From: a virus
Direction: 5' to 3' (one strand)
Length of the DNA stretch: 64,000 bases
Virus record (IMG/VR): IMGVR_UViG_3300020420_000009
Location: 62,001 to 126,000 of that record
Below the pieces are notes generated by a model that saw only the letters and a list, made by a program, of their open reading frames with translations, had not been told where the DNA came from and did not search any database. The position numbers and the translations under genes were made by a program. Shown piece after piece: positions 15,690 to 22,943 of this stretch. Each line of letters opens with the position of its first letter. Within the stretch, counting starts at the first letter, position 1.

Positions 15690-16637
15690 ATGAATCAAGA
15701 ATTTCTATTTGTAGAAAAGTATCGTCCTCAAACAATTGAGGACACAATACTTCCTGCTGGAATCAAATCCACATTTCAAGAATTTGTAAAACAAGGTGAG
15801 ATACCTAATCTCATGTTGTGTGGTTCTGCTGGTGTGGGTAAAACTACGATTGCAAAAGCACTCTGTAATGAACTGGGTGCAGACTTTATTGTAATCAATG
15901 GTTCAGACGAAGGAAGATTGATTGATACTTTACGAACTAAAATCAAAAACTTTGCGTCTACAGTTTCATTGTCAAGCGCACCAAAGGTTGTAATACTGGA
16001 CGAGGCAGATTATATTTCAGCTGATTCAGTTCAACCAGCTTTGAGAAACTTTATCGAAGAGTTCTCTTCAAACTGTAGATTCATATTTACTTGTAATTAC
16101 AAAAACAGAATCATACCACCTCTTCATTCTAGAACAACGGTGATTGATTTTACCATGACACCCGATGAGAAACAAAGACTTGCGTCAGTGTTTCTTGCAA
16201 GACTCATGGAGATATGCACAAATGAAAGTATTGAGTTCGACCAAAAGGTTCTAGTTGAACTTGTAATCAAATTCTTTCCCGACTTTAGAAGGTGTATCAA
16301 TGAGGTTCAAAGATATGGTGCAAGTGGTGTAATCGATAGTGGGTTATTATCTACATTATCAGAAGAGAAACTTACACCCTTGATTGATATGTTGCAAGAC
16401 AAAAACTGGAGTGGAATGAGAAAATGGGTCGGTCAGAATAGTGATAACGACTTCAATGCTCTATATAGAAAAGTATTTAATTCACTTGAGAAAAGATTAG
16501 AACCTTCTAGTATTCCAGCTGCAGTTCTGTTTATTGCAGACTATCAATACAAAGCTGCATTTGCAATGGATTCGGAGATTAATTTTACTGCATGTATGAC
16601 AGAGATTATGTCAGAGTGTAAATTCAAGGAGAAGTAA
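15690..16637 (+). CDS. 44: Clamp loader large subunit gp44
   Basis: 315 aa (T4 319), AAA+ ATPase of the RFC type that opens the gp45 clamp with gp62. N-terminal FVEKYRPQTIEDTILP, Walker A GSAGVGKTT near 45, Walker B VVILDEADY near 103, sensor 1 FIFTCNYKNRI and the arginine-finger region PPLHSRTTV. The ATG lies behind the two-hairpin leader; the stop overlaps the next start (TAATGG). Confidence 0.95.
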   Translation: MNQEFLFVEKYRPQTIEDTILPAGIKSTFQEFVKQGEIPNLMLCGSAGVGKTTIAKALCNELGADFIVINGSDEGRLIDTLRTKIKNFASTVSLSSAPKVVILDEADYISADSVQPALRNFIEEFSSNCRFIFTCNYKNRIIPPLHSRTTVIDFTMTPDEKQRLASVFLARLMEICTNESIEFDQKVLVELVIKFFPDFRRCINEVQRYGASGVIDSGLLSTLSEEKLTPLIDMLQDKNWSGMRKWVGQNSDNDFNALYRKVFNSLEKRLEPSSIPAAVLFIADYQYKAAFAMDSEINFTACMTEIMSECKFKEK

Positions 16638-16930
16638 TGGGACAATATGACGACAAAGTAGAACTACAAAGACAAATACTAAAGGCAGAAGAGTATATAA
16701 ATTCACCATTGAGTTTACATGCACACAGTCTAACTTCTATGTGGTATGATAATGACCAAACTGTAAAAGATGTCAAAGACGGAGTTATGGATATTTCATA
16801 CATGGACGGAAGGATTGAGAGAACTCTCAAGAATGGTAAAACATATATCCTTGTAGAAGGTAAAAAAGGTGCAGCTCTTGTCCAAGAAATTTCTAGAAAT
16901 CTAATGGACTCGGGTAAAGAACTTGCCTAA
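16637..16930 (+). CDS. Hypothetical protein inserted between genes 44 and 62
   Basis: 97 aa, charged and soluble. A central DVKDGVMDISYMDGRIERTL and a C-terminal helix (KKGAALVQEISRNLM) are visible. In T4 genes 44 and 62 are adjacent, so this is an extra gene in a tightly conserved operon. Coupled at both ends. Function unknown. Confidence 0.65.
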   Translation: MGQYDDKVELQRQILKAEEYINSPLSLHAHSLTSMWYDNDQTVKDVKDGVMDISYMDGRIERTLKNGKTYILVEGKKGAALVQEISRNLMDSGKELA

Positions 16931-17315
16931 AAGAAATCCATTTGATTTTGTAAAGTCTGTATCATATCAGAAGAATGACCTTATGGTTGATGAGGTCGAA
17001 GAAAAAGCATATCAACCATTCCTAATAAACAAAGCATTATCTTATCACCAAGATTCTGTTTTTCTTACTAACGAAATGAATGTCAGACATGGAGTAGACA
17101 ACCGTCTTCAATACATGTTTTTCCTAAATACCTTAAGGAAAAGACAAAGATTTTCCAAATGGCAAAAGCCATATGTTAGTAAAAAACTCGATACTGTAAA
17201 GGAATACTATCAGATATCAACTAGAGAGGCCAAAGATTATGTTGAAATCTTATCTGATAAACAGATTCGAGAATTGAAAAACAGTATGAAAACTGGTGGT
17301 AAGGATAATGGATAA
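16923..17315 (+). CDS. 62: Clamp loader small subunit gp62
   Basis: 130 aa, shorter than T4 gp62 (187). The NPFDFVKSVSYQKNDLM start and AYQPFLINKALSYHQD ... NEMN ... FSKWQKP segments are characteristic of phage clamp loader small subunits; it is the single non-ATPase subunit in the gp44/62 loader. Translation seems to begin at TTG16923, overlapping the preceding ORF by 8 bases; no ATG lies near the expected N-terminus. Confidence 0.8.
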   Translation: MPKRNPFDFVKSVSYQKNDLMVDEVEEKAYQPFLINKALSYHQDSVFLTNEMNVRHGVDNRLQYMFFLNTLRKRQRFSKWQKPYVSKKLDTVKEYYQISTREAKDYVEILSDKQIRELKNSMKTGGKDNG

Positions 17316-17712
17316 CCAAGAAGAGATAATAAAAGACCTTGTCGAGGTCACATTTCCCGAGAGAGACGACTTTTTAAAGATAAGAGAGACCTTATCACGC
17401 ATAGGAGTGGCCTCTAGAAGGGAACAAGAACTCTTCCAATCATGTCATATACTACACAAAAGGGGTAAGTATTACATTACCCATTTCAAAGAACTATTCA
17501 AATTAGACGGTAAACCCTCAAATATTGACGAGTCAGATATAGGTAGAAGGAACACAATTGTGGGTCTTTTAGAACAATGGAACCTAGTATCTGTGGTTAA
17601 TAAGACACAAATCGAGGAACCTAAAGCACCGTTATCACAAATTAAAATCATACCTTTTAAAGAAAAAGGTGACTGGAAATTGACGACTAAATACTCTATA
17701 GGTGGTAATTAG
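17308..17712 (+). CDS. regA: RegA translational repressor
   Basis: 134 aa (T4 122). RegA binds start regions of several early phage mRNAs, including those of the clamp and clamp loader genes, and blocks ribosome binding. Diagnostic segments: DDFLKIRETLSRIGVAS, ELFQSCHILHKRGKYYITHF, RRNTIVGLLEQW and the C-terminal DWKLTTKYSIGGN. ATG17308 is chosen from the T4-like N-terminus. It ends the 45-44-62-regA operon and may act on the hairpin leader of gene 44. Confidence 0.92.
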   Translation: MDNQEEIIKDLVEVTFPERDDFLKIRETLSRIGVASRREQELFQSCHILHKRGKYYITHFKELFKLDGKPSNIDESDIGRRNTIVGLLEQWNLVSVVNKTQIEEPKAPLSQIKIIPFKEKGDWKLTTKYSIGGN

Positions 17713-17713
17713 T

Positions 17714-17721
17714 CCTAAATA
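17714..17721 (+). promoter_or_regulatory. Late-type box CCTAAATA
   Basis: Lies directly after the regA stop and 38 bases before ATG17760, which has its own strong ribosome site. It opens the membrane-protein region. Confidence 0.45.
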
Positions 17722-17759
17722 ACCTTACGGAATCATAAATGGTTTCGGGAGGAGATACA

Positions 17760-17936
17760 ATGTTAGAATTCATACAATGGATTATAGTATTGATTAAAAT
17801 TGTCCCTTGGTTAGTTATGGGTGCATCTTTTGTTGCAGCCTTAACACCTACACCAAAAGATGATGAGTGGATAGCAAAATATTATAAAGTAATTGATTGG
17901 TTTGCGCTCAATATCGGAAAGGCAAAGGACAAATAA
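17760..17936 (+). CDS. Small membrane protein (58 aa)
   Basis: ATG17760 follows GGGAGGAG, one of the best ribosome sites in the window. A single long hydrophobic segment (LEFIQWIIVLIKIVPWLVMG) is followed by a polar tail with DDEWIAKYYKVIDWF. It precedes the curli-like cassette, but no direct link is shown. Function unknown. Confidence 0.65.
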   Translation: MLEFIQWIIVLIKIVPWLVMGASFVAALTPTPKDDEWIAKYYKVIDWFALNIGKAKDK

Positions 17937-17939
17937 ATA
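17932..17939 (+). promoter_or_regulatory. Late-type box AATAAATA
   Basis: Overlaps the preceding stop codon (TAA 17934-17936) and lies 34 bases before ATG17974. Confidence 0.45.
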
Positions 17940-17973
17940 CCTATAATTATTAATAATTAATGAGGAATATATC

Positions 17974-18246
17974 ATGGAAATTATAGCGATAGTAGCATTT
18001 ATAGTTGTTGCAGTTGGTGTATATCTTTGGAGAGATACTTCTAGTGAACCTGTAGTTGAAACAGTAGTTGATACTGCAAGTGAAGTCGTTGCAGATGCAA
18101 ACGATAATGGAATTACTTCAAAGGCAGAGTTAAGTAAATTAACTAAAGCCCAACTAATTCAATTTGCAGATAATAAAAACCTTTCAATCAAAAGGTCTGC
18201 AAAGAAAGCTTCAGTTATCAATGAGATACACACTCAATTGAAGTAA
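17974..18246 (+). CDS. Membrane-anchored protein with SAP/Rho-N-like C-terminal domain
   Basis: 90 aa. One N-terminal transmembrane helix (IIAIVAFIVVAVGVYLW) is followed by an acidic Val-rich linker. A 35-residue C-terminal helix pair (LSKLTKAQLIQFADNKNL ... KKASVINEIH) resembles SAP, HeH or Rho-N domains that bind nucleic acid. This could tether DNA or RNA to the membrane. A perfect terminator follows 9 bases after the stop. Confidence 0.6.
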   Translation: MEIIAIVAFIVVAVGVYLWRDTSSEPVVETVVDTASEVVADANDNGITSKAELSKLTKAQLIQFADNKNLSIKRSAKKASVINEIHTQLK

Positions 18247-18255
18247 ATTAGAGTA

Positions 18256-18283
18256 AAACACGACCTTCGGGTCGTGTTTTTTT
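18256..18283 (+). terminator. Strong rho-independent terminator
   Basis: AAACACGACC (18256-18265) pairs perfectly with GGTCGTGTTT (18270-18279) around a TTCG tetraloop, then runs into T. This is the clearest terminator in the window. Confidence 0.92.
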
Positions 18284-18304
18284 ACGCCTAGAGTATTTTA
18301 AAAG

Positions 18305-18312
18305 GATAAATA
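18305..18312 (+). promoter_or_regulatory. Late promoter box GATAAATA, 5 bases before ATG18318
   Basis: Only ACTGT separates the box from the ATG. It follows the strong terminator and so defines the start of the transcription unit that contains the curli-like cassette. Confidence 0.65.
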
Positions 18313-18317
18313 ACTGT

Positions 18318-18614
18318 ATGGAAGATTTGTTTATTTTGATAGGTGAAGTGGGAGCTCCGATTGCTGGTGCAATCGTAATGGGCTTTTTCATATTCATAGT
18401 CATAAAACAAATCTTAGAAAATGTTGTAGATGATATCAAAACACTAACAATGTTCTGTAAATCACTAGAAAATCGTGCAAGGACTATGTCCAACGAAATG
18501 GTGAAGATAGATATGTTAGTTTCAAGTGCGTTAGAATTAAGACCCGATATAGAGAGAATTGCAAGAGCTGAAAACTTTATAGAAGATGAGAGAATTGACG
18601 CTAGGAGAGATTAG
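18318..18614 (+). CDS. Small membrane protein with cytoplasmic helix, first gene of the curli-like unit
   Basis: 98 aa. N-terminal hydrophobic helix (GAPIAGAIVMGFFIFIVI), then a long amphipathic helix (VDDIKTLTMFCKSLENRA) and a charged tail. The layout is shared with the next gene and resembles small holin-like or membrane-scaffold proteins. First gene after a terminator and a late box; overlaps the next start (TAGTG). Confidence 0.6.
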   Translation: MEDLFILIGEVGAPIAGAIVMGFFIFIVIKQILENVVDDIKTLTMFCKSLENRARTMSNEMVKIDMLVSSALELRPDIERIARAENFIEDERIDARRD

Positions 18615-18877
18615 TGTCAGAAATTGGAAGTTTAATCTCTGATTATGGGTTCCCCATAGTTATGATGGTCGGTCTTGGATATTTTATATACTATATTTGG
18701 TGGTTCGTAGGTGAGAAACTAGAACCCGAAATAGAAAAACAACATATGGCACTCATAAAAGTTATTGACCAAGTGCGTATGTTAGACCAAGACCTCATAA
18801 GATTACAGCAAAAAGTTGATGTCGTTCTAGAATATAAAGAGAATGAGAAGAAGAAACGCATAAAGGAGGACACATGA
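18614..18877 (+). CDS. Small membrane protein with coiled coil
   Basis: 87 aa from GTG18614. One transmembrane helix (GFPIVMMVGLGYFIYYIWWF) is followed by a coiled coil (HMALIKVIDQVRMLDQDLIR) and a very basic end. It looks like a diverged tandem copy of the previous gene. Its stop overlaps the CsgF-like start (ACATGAAA), which ties these genes to the secretion cassette by translational coupling. Confidence 0.6.
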   Translation: MSEIGSLISDYGFPIVMMVGLGYFIYYIWWFVGEKLEPEIEKQHMALIKVIDQVRMLDQDLIRLQQKVDVVLEYKENEKKKRIKEDT

Positions 18878-19377
18878 AATTAATTTTACCTATATCGTTT
18901 TTATGTTTAATATTCAGTTTCGGTGCATATGCAGACGAGATTGTTCATAAGTTTAAGAACCCAAGCTTTTCAGGCATTGGGACGGGCGCACATTATCTCA
19001 CGATTGAGAACCAAGAACATAGCAGAAAAAAATCAATCGAAGATGCGCTTGAGGCAGCTAGAAAAGCTGCAGAAAGAGAGGCAGAAAATACAACGCTTGC
19101 CAAATTTATCAGGAATTTAGAATCGCGAATCTATGCTCAATTTGCAAAACAATTAGTTGAATCTATGTTTGCAAATGATAATCCAGTAGGTTTCGGTTCA
19201 TTTATACTAGAAGGGAATACAATTACTTGGGAAGTCATAACAGACGAATCAGGTGCAGAGTTTATCAGATTAACAATCATTGCCGAAGACGGGTCTTCAA
19301 CAGTTGTAGAGATTCCAGTAGGAACTGGAAACTTTGGACAAGACCCCGACACAGGTGGTGGTGACGGAGGAGGCTAA
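18874..19377 (+). CDS. csgF: CsgF-like curli assembly protein (secreted)
   Basis: 167 aa. Signal peptide with a hydrophobic core (LILPISFLCLIFSFGAYA, cut after AYA). The mature start VHKFKNPSFSGIGTGAHYL aligns by eye with the CsgF segment that inserts into the CsgG pore (the FxFxNPxFGG pattern). In bacteria CsgF caps the CsgG channel and links it to the fibre nucleator. The C-terminus ends in a Gly/Asp-rich tail. It overlaps the csgG-like gene by one base (TAATG), and pairing with CsgG makes the assignment secure. Confidence 0.82.
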   Translation: MKLILPISFLCLIFSFGAYADEIVHKFKNPSFSGIGTGAHYLTIENQEHSRKKSIEDALEAARKAAEREAENTTLAKFIRNLESRIYAQFAKQLVESMFANDNPVGFGSFILEGNTITWEVITDESGAEFIRLTIIAEDGSSTVVEIPVGTGNFGQDPDTGGGDGGG

Positions 19378-20279
19378 TGTTTAAAGCTTGCCTTTTAGCA
19401 ATGGTCATTGCCTTATCAGGCTGTGCTTCTTTTCCACAGTGGAGTGAAAACCCACAGGATTGTGGAAGGTGGCAAGAAGGTATAGGTAAAGATGTATATA
19501 CTGCTGTAAAAAAACAATTGTCAAGGAAATACATTTGTGTAGAACACCCTTCAATTGTTAAATTACCAGCATATCTAGAATTACTAGAATTACCACCAGC
19601 TGAAGAAAAACCAATAGTTGCAGTTTATAACTTTTTGGATAAAACTGGACAGAGAAAATCAGTGACTAACATTGCAAGTTTCTCTACAGCAGTGACTCAA
19701 GGTGCAACTGAAATGGTTATAGACGCATTAAAAACTGCTGGAGGTGGGACATGGTTCCGTGTCGTTGAAAGAAACGGTATAGACCATTTAGTCCGAGAAA
19801 GACAAATCATTCGTTCTGCAAGGTCGGATTACGCGAAGAAGACTGAACAATCAGACGAGGGAATACAACCACTGCTATTCGCGGGTATTATCATAGAAGG
19901 TGGTGTAATTGGTTATGATTCTAATATCAAAACTGGAGGAAGGGGCGCACGAACTCTAGGTATTGGTTTTAGTAGACAGTATCGACAAGACGCTGTCACA
20001 ATCTCCATGAGAGCTGTTTCAGTTCTTACGGGGGAAGTTTTATTAAATGTCCAAGCTCGAAAGACTATTTTGAGTTATGGTTCTGGCGGTGATGTTTTTA
20101 GATTCATCGAAGAAGGAACTCAACTGGTAGAAATCGAGGACGGAGTGGGAAATAATGAATCAGTGACTTACGCAACAAGGTCTGCTATTGAAGCAGCCGT
20201 GTTGGAATTAATATACCAAGGCCACGATAGAGGGTTTTGGGTAATAAAGGGGTATAACGAAAATGAAGAAAATAATTAG
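19377..20279 (+). CDS. csgG: CsgG-like outer-membrane curli secretion channel (lipoprotein)
   Basis: 300 aa. Lipobox LSGC with Cys at residue 16. CsgG landmarks are clear: VAVYNFLDKTGQ, FSTAVTQGATEMVIDALK, WFRVVERNGIDHLVRERQIIR, IIIEGGVIGYDSNIKTGGRGAR, GIGFSRQYRQD and KTILSYGSGGDVFRFI. In bacteria nine CsgG subunits form the outer-membrane pore for curli subunits. The segment between the lipobox and the core, about 65 residues, is longer and has extra Cys. It overlaps the curlin-like gene start by 17 bases. Confidence 0.93.
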   Translation: MFKACLLAMVIALSGCASFPQWSENPQDCGRWQEGIGKDVYTAVKKQLSRKYICVEHPSIVKLPAYLELLELPPAEEKPIVAVYNFLDKTGQRKSVTNIASFSTAVTQGATEMVIDALKTAGGGTWFRVVERNGIDHLVRERQIIRSARSDYAKKTEQSDEGIQPLLFAGIIIEGGVIGYDSNIKTGGRGARTLGIGFSRQYRQDAVTISMRAVSVLTGEVLLNVQARKTILSYGSGGDVFRFIEEGTQLVEIEDGVGNNESVTYATRSAIEAAVLELIYQGHDRGFWVIKGYNENEENN

Positions 20280-21006
20280 TTTATGCGTTATCGCATTAAT
20301 GTCGACAAATATTCTTTTCGCACAAGCCACTGATGATAACGAAATCAAAATCACACAGACTGGTGACACACTTAAATTATACATCGACCAAATCGGTTTT
20401 GGAAACAAAATTGGTGGAGACGATGCAAGTGGAGGCTCATTGTCAGCAATGAGTATCGAAGGTTCAGGTCTAGACTTTGACTTTGATTTTTCAGGTAATC
20501 AAAATATTTTATTTGGCCCAGTAATTTCAGATAACTCAACAATCAAGTTGGATTATGTCGGGGATTCAAATTTAATAGATTGGAATATCGGTTATATAGG
20601 TAGCACAGACGATTCTAATATAAATTTTAGTGTCACAGGTTCAAGCAATCAGTTTGACCTTGACCAAGGATATGTCTATAGTGCAGAAAGATTAGATGCC
20701 GATTTAATATTGATAGGTGATTCTAATATTTTTGATGTAGATTGGGAGAGTGACGACTTAACATGGAATTTTGATGTCACAGGTTCTTCTAATAACATTA
20801 ACACTTTACAAAACGATGGAGAACAGTCTTTGACTTTCACATTGGAAGGTGATAGTGCAGATGTTGACATTAATCAAATATCAGGAACATGTGCAGCTGG
20901 AGCAAGCAATAGTTGTGTTTCTCCAAATGCAAATATCGTATTGGATATTACAAGTGACAATTCTGAAATCCAAATTAATCAGAAAGACTCATCTAACGAT
21001 TCTTAA
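20263..21006 (+). CDS. Curlin-repeat-like secreted protein 1
   Basis: 247 aa. Signal peptide (KKIISLCVIALMSTNILFA). The mature chain is built of Asn/Asp/Gln-rich beta-strand repeats, for example NEIKITQTGDTLKLYIDQIG and later DINQISG and EIQINQK, resembling the S/N-x5-Q-x-G-x4-N-x5-Q repeats of CsgA/CsgB. Many GDSN and GSSN turns are present. It is acidic and lacks basic clusters. Lying directly behind csgG, it is the most likely cargo of the channel. It could also be a minor subunit or nucleator. Confidence 0.72.
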   Translation: MKKIISLCVIALMSTNILFAQATDDNEIKITQTGDTLKLYIDQIGFGNKIGGDDASGGSLSAMSIEGSGLDFDFDFSGNQNILFGPVISDNSTIKLDYVGDSNLIDWNIGYIGSTDDSNINFSVTGSSNQFDLDQGYVYSAERLDADLILIGDSNIFDVDWESDDLTWNFDVTGSSNNINTLQNDGEQSLTFTLEGDSADVDINQISGTCAAGASNSCVSPNANIVLDITSDNSEIQINQKDSSNDS

Positions 21007-22114
21007 TTTATTGTTCATCAGTGGGGTCACATTTGCTGACCCCATTGGAGACATAGTAGAATCAACAGGCATTGGTGCAATTGTTAGAAACAATGAATCC
21101 ATAACTTCAAAAGTTGGTTATGGGGTAGAGTTATATGACTCTGCTGAAACAGTCAATGGAAGAATGAAAATCCAATTCCTTGACAGTGAATTCTTAGACT
21201 TAATCGAACACACATTAGTTTTTATAGACGAAGTTTATTACGACCCTAATCCTTCGTTATCAAAAATGTCCTTGAGAATGGTTCAAGGAACCGCCCGTTT
21301 TGCTTCGGGCCAGGGTCAAAAAATCAAAAAAGCAAACATAGATATCTCAACACCAACAGCACAAATAGCTATCAACGGCACAGATTTTACAACAACTATA
21401 GACGAGCTCGGAAGAACTTTGGTTATTCTGCTTCCTGATGAAGACGGAGTCACACCTTCGGGAGAGATAGTTGTATCAAATGAGGGTGGAAGTATCACTC
21501 TCAATCAGGCATATCAGGCAACCATGGTATCTACAATAGAAACACCACCTACAAGTTCCGTAGTAATTAACAACTTAACAACCTCTATGATAGACAATAT
21601 GTTCATTGTATCACCGCCTCAGGAGGTCGCAGAGGCCGTAGAAGAGCAGGCAAGAGAAGATATGAATGATGATAAGGGCGTATTAGATGTAGACTTTCTA
21701 GAGTTCAATGAATTAGAAAAAGACTATGACGACTATGCAAATGACCCCGATTATGACGCAAGAGGAAATAGATTAGATGTGGATTTCTTAGATGTAGATT
21801 TTCTTACAGATGTTTTAGATGTTGTAGAAGAACTAACAAGAACAACAGCTAAACTTGCAGATAGACAAGCAACAACAGGTGGTGGTGTCAGATTAGAGGG
21901 TGCAGTCTTTGGTCTAAACAAAGATTCACAATATAATATATTTGAAGAAGACGGTAATTTAGTCTTTTTCAGAGATGTTAACGGAGTTATTGAGATTATA
22001 ATTGCTCAGGGTAATTCAGGATTCATAGATACTAGAGTAGAAGGATATGAAGGAATCATTGAATTTGGAAATGGAGACCCCGCAATTCAAATCTTCATTA
22101 ATCAATCTAACTAA
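20954..22114 (+). CDS. FecR-domain secreted/periplasmic protein
   Basis: 386 aa if translation starts at GTG20954, which yields a proper signal peptide (basic SKLIRK, then LTILNLLFISGVTFA, cleavage before DP); the frame is open further upstream without a good start. The FecR domain is clear: VESTGIGAIVRNNESI, VGYGVELYDSAETVNGRMKI, MVQGTARFASGQG and STPTAQIAINGTDF. The C-terminal half has tandem LDVDFL repeats (21682-21806). FecR proteins usually sense or relay periplasmic signals. Here it sits between curlin genes and upstream of a CHASE2 cyclase. Confidence 0.78.
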   Translation: MTILKSKLIRKTHLTILNLLFISGVTFADPIGDIVESTGIGAIVRNNESITSKVGYGVELYDSAETVNGRMKIQFLDSEFLDLIEHTLVFIDEVYYDPNPSLSKMSLRMVQGTARFASGQGQKIKKANIDISTPTAQIAINGTDFTTTIDELGRTLVILLPDEDGVTPSGEIVVSNEGGSITLNQAYQATMVSTIETPPTSSVVINNLTTSMIDNMFIVSPPQEVAEAVEEQAREDMNDDKGVLDVDFLEFNELEKDYDDYANDPDYDARGNRLDVDFLDVDFLTDVLDVVEELTRTTAKLADRQATTGGGVRLEGAVFGLNKDSQYNIFEEDGNLVFFRDVNGVIEIIIAQGNSGFIDTRVEGYEGIIEFGNGDPAIQIFINQSN

Positions 22115-22117
22115 ATA
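22110..22117 (+). promoter_or_regulatory. Late-type box ACTAAATA
   Basis: Overlaps the FecR gene stop codon (TAA 22112-22114) and lies 20 bases before ATG22138, which has its own ribosome site AAAGGAG. Confidence 0.5.
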
Positions 22118-22137
22118 CTTATTTAAAGGAGAAATAT

Positions 22138-22284
22138 ATGGACTTATTACACAAAGTTTTGCAATGGCATGAAGATTTGAGTTATAAGTGGATAGAAAGA
22201 CTTGACATAACAGAATATCAAGCCATGTGGTTTGCGTTCGTTAAAGGTCTTATTACAATGTTAGTTTTAACATGGATATTTTAA
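22138..22284 (+). CDS. Small membrane protein (48 aa)
   Basis: ATG22138 behind AAAGGAG. A polar, Trp-rich N-terminal half (VLQWHEDLSYKWIERL) and one C-terminal transmembrane helix (WFAFVKGLITMLVLTWIF). It overlaps the second curlin-like gene by 13 bases and is part of the same unit. Function unknown. Confidence 0.6.
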   Translation: MDLLHKVLQWHEDLSYKWIERLDITEYQAMWFAFVKGLITMLVLTWIF

Positions 22285-22943
22285 AGAACACATTATTAAC
22301 AATCATAGGGATATTATCTATCCCTATGGTTTTTGCAGGCCCAACTGATGATAACCATATTCATGTGGAACAGGTCGGTAATGACGGAGATAATGTTTCA
22401 TTGATTTTAAATCAATTCGGTTATGGTAATACCATAGAATTCTCTTATGCACACTCAAGTAATACTTTCAACCTAACACAAAATGGTGGTGGTAATAAAA
22501 TATCATGGGTTCCATATTGGGGTTCAGGAAAGAGTTGGGGTGGTGATGTAGACGGTTCAAACAATGTAGAAAATGTTTTACAATATGACGGTGCAGAATA
22601 TGGAAGACACATATGGGGCGACAACAACACCGTAGACATATATCAAAGTGGAGACCATACACATTACATAGACATTCATGTTGACGGTGTAGAACATGAT
22701 TCATGGCAAGAAGGAACAGGAACACATTATAGTCACACATATTTTTATGGAAACACAGACGACTCAATTACAAATTTATTACAAAAAGGAAGTGCAAATC
22801 ATAATGCACAGATTAGAATACAAGGGTCAGAACATACAACACTAAATCTTATTCAACAAGGTTCAACAAATCAATCATACACACTAACTCAAAATTGTTA
22901 TACAGTTGGTGGTTGCACGGTAAATGTGACTCAAGGACAGTAA
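22272..22943 (+). CDS. Curlin-repeat-like secreted protein 2
   Basis: 223 aa. Signal peptide (TLLTIIGILSIPMVFAG). Curlin-type repeats are more regular than in protein 1: HIHVEQVGNDGDNVSLILNQ, NTFNLTQNGGGN, NTVDIYQSGD, SITNLLQKGSANHNAQIRIQ and TTLNLIQQGSTNQSYTLTQN. His- and Asp-rich inserts interrupt the middle. Two Cys near the C-terminus could form a disulfide. Good candidate for the main fibre subunit; it begins with the same TDDN-type mature N-terminus as protein 1. Confidence 0.8.
   Translation: MDILKNTLLTIIGILSIPMVFAGPTDDNHIHVEQVGNDGDNVSLILNQFGYGNTIEFSYAHSSNTFNLTQNGGGNKISWVPYWGSGKSWGGDVDGSNNVENVLQYDGAEYGRHIWGDNNTVDIYQSGDHTHYIDIHVDGVEHDSWQEGTGTHYSHTYFYGNTDDSITNLLQKGSANHNAQIRIQGSEHTTLNLIQQGSTNQSYTLTQNCYTVGGCTVNVTQGQ

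Noticed and set aside
20849-20953. Upstream extension of the FecR frame
   Set aside because: It overlaps curlin-like repeats and would bury the signal peptide; GTG20954 gives a normal secreted protein.
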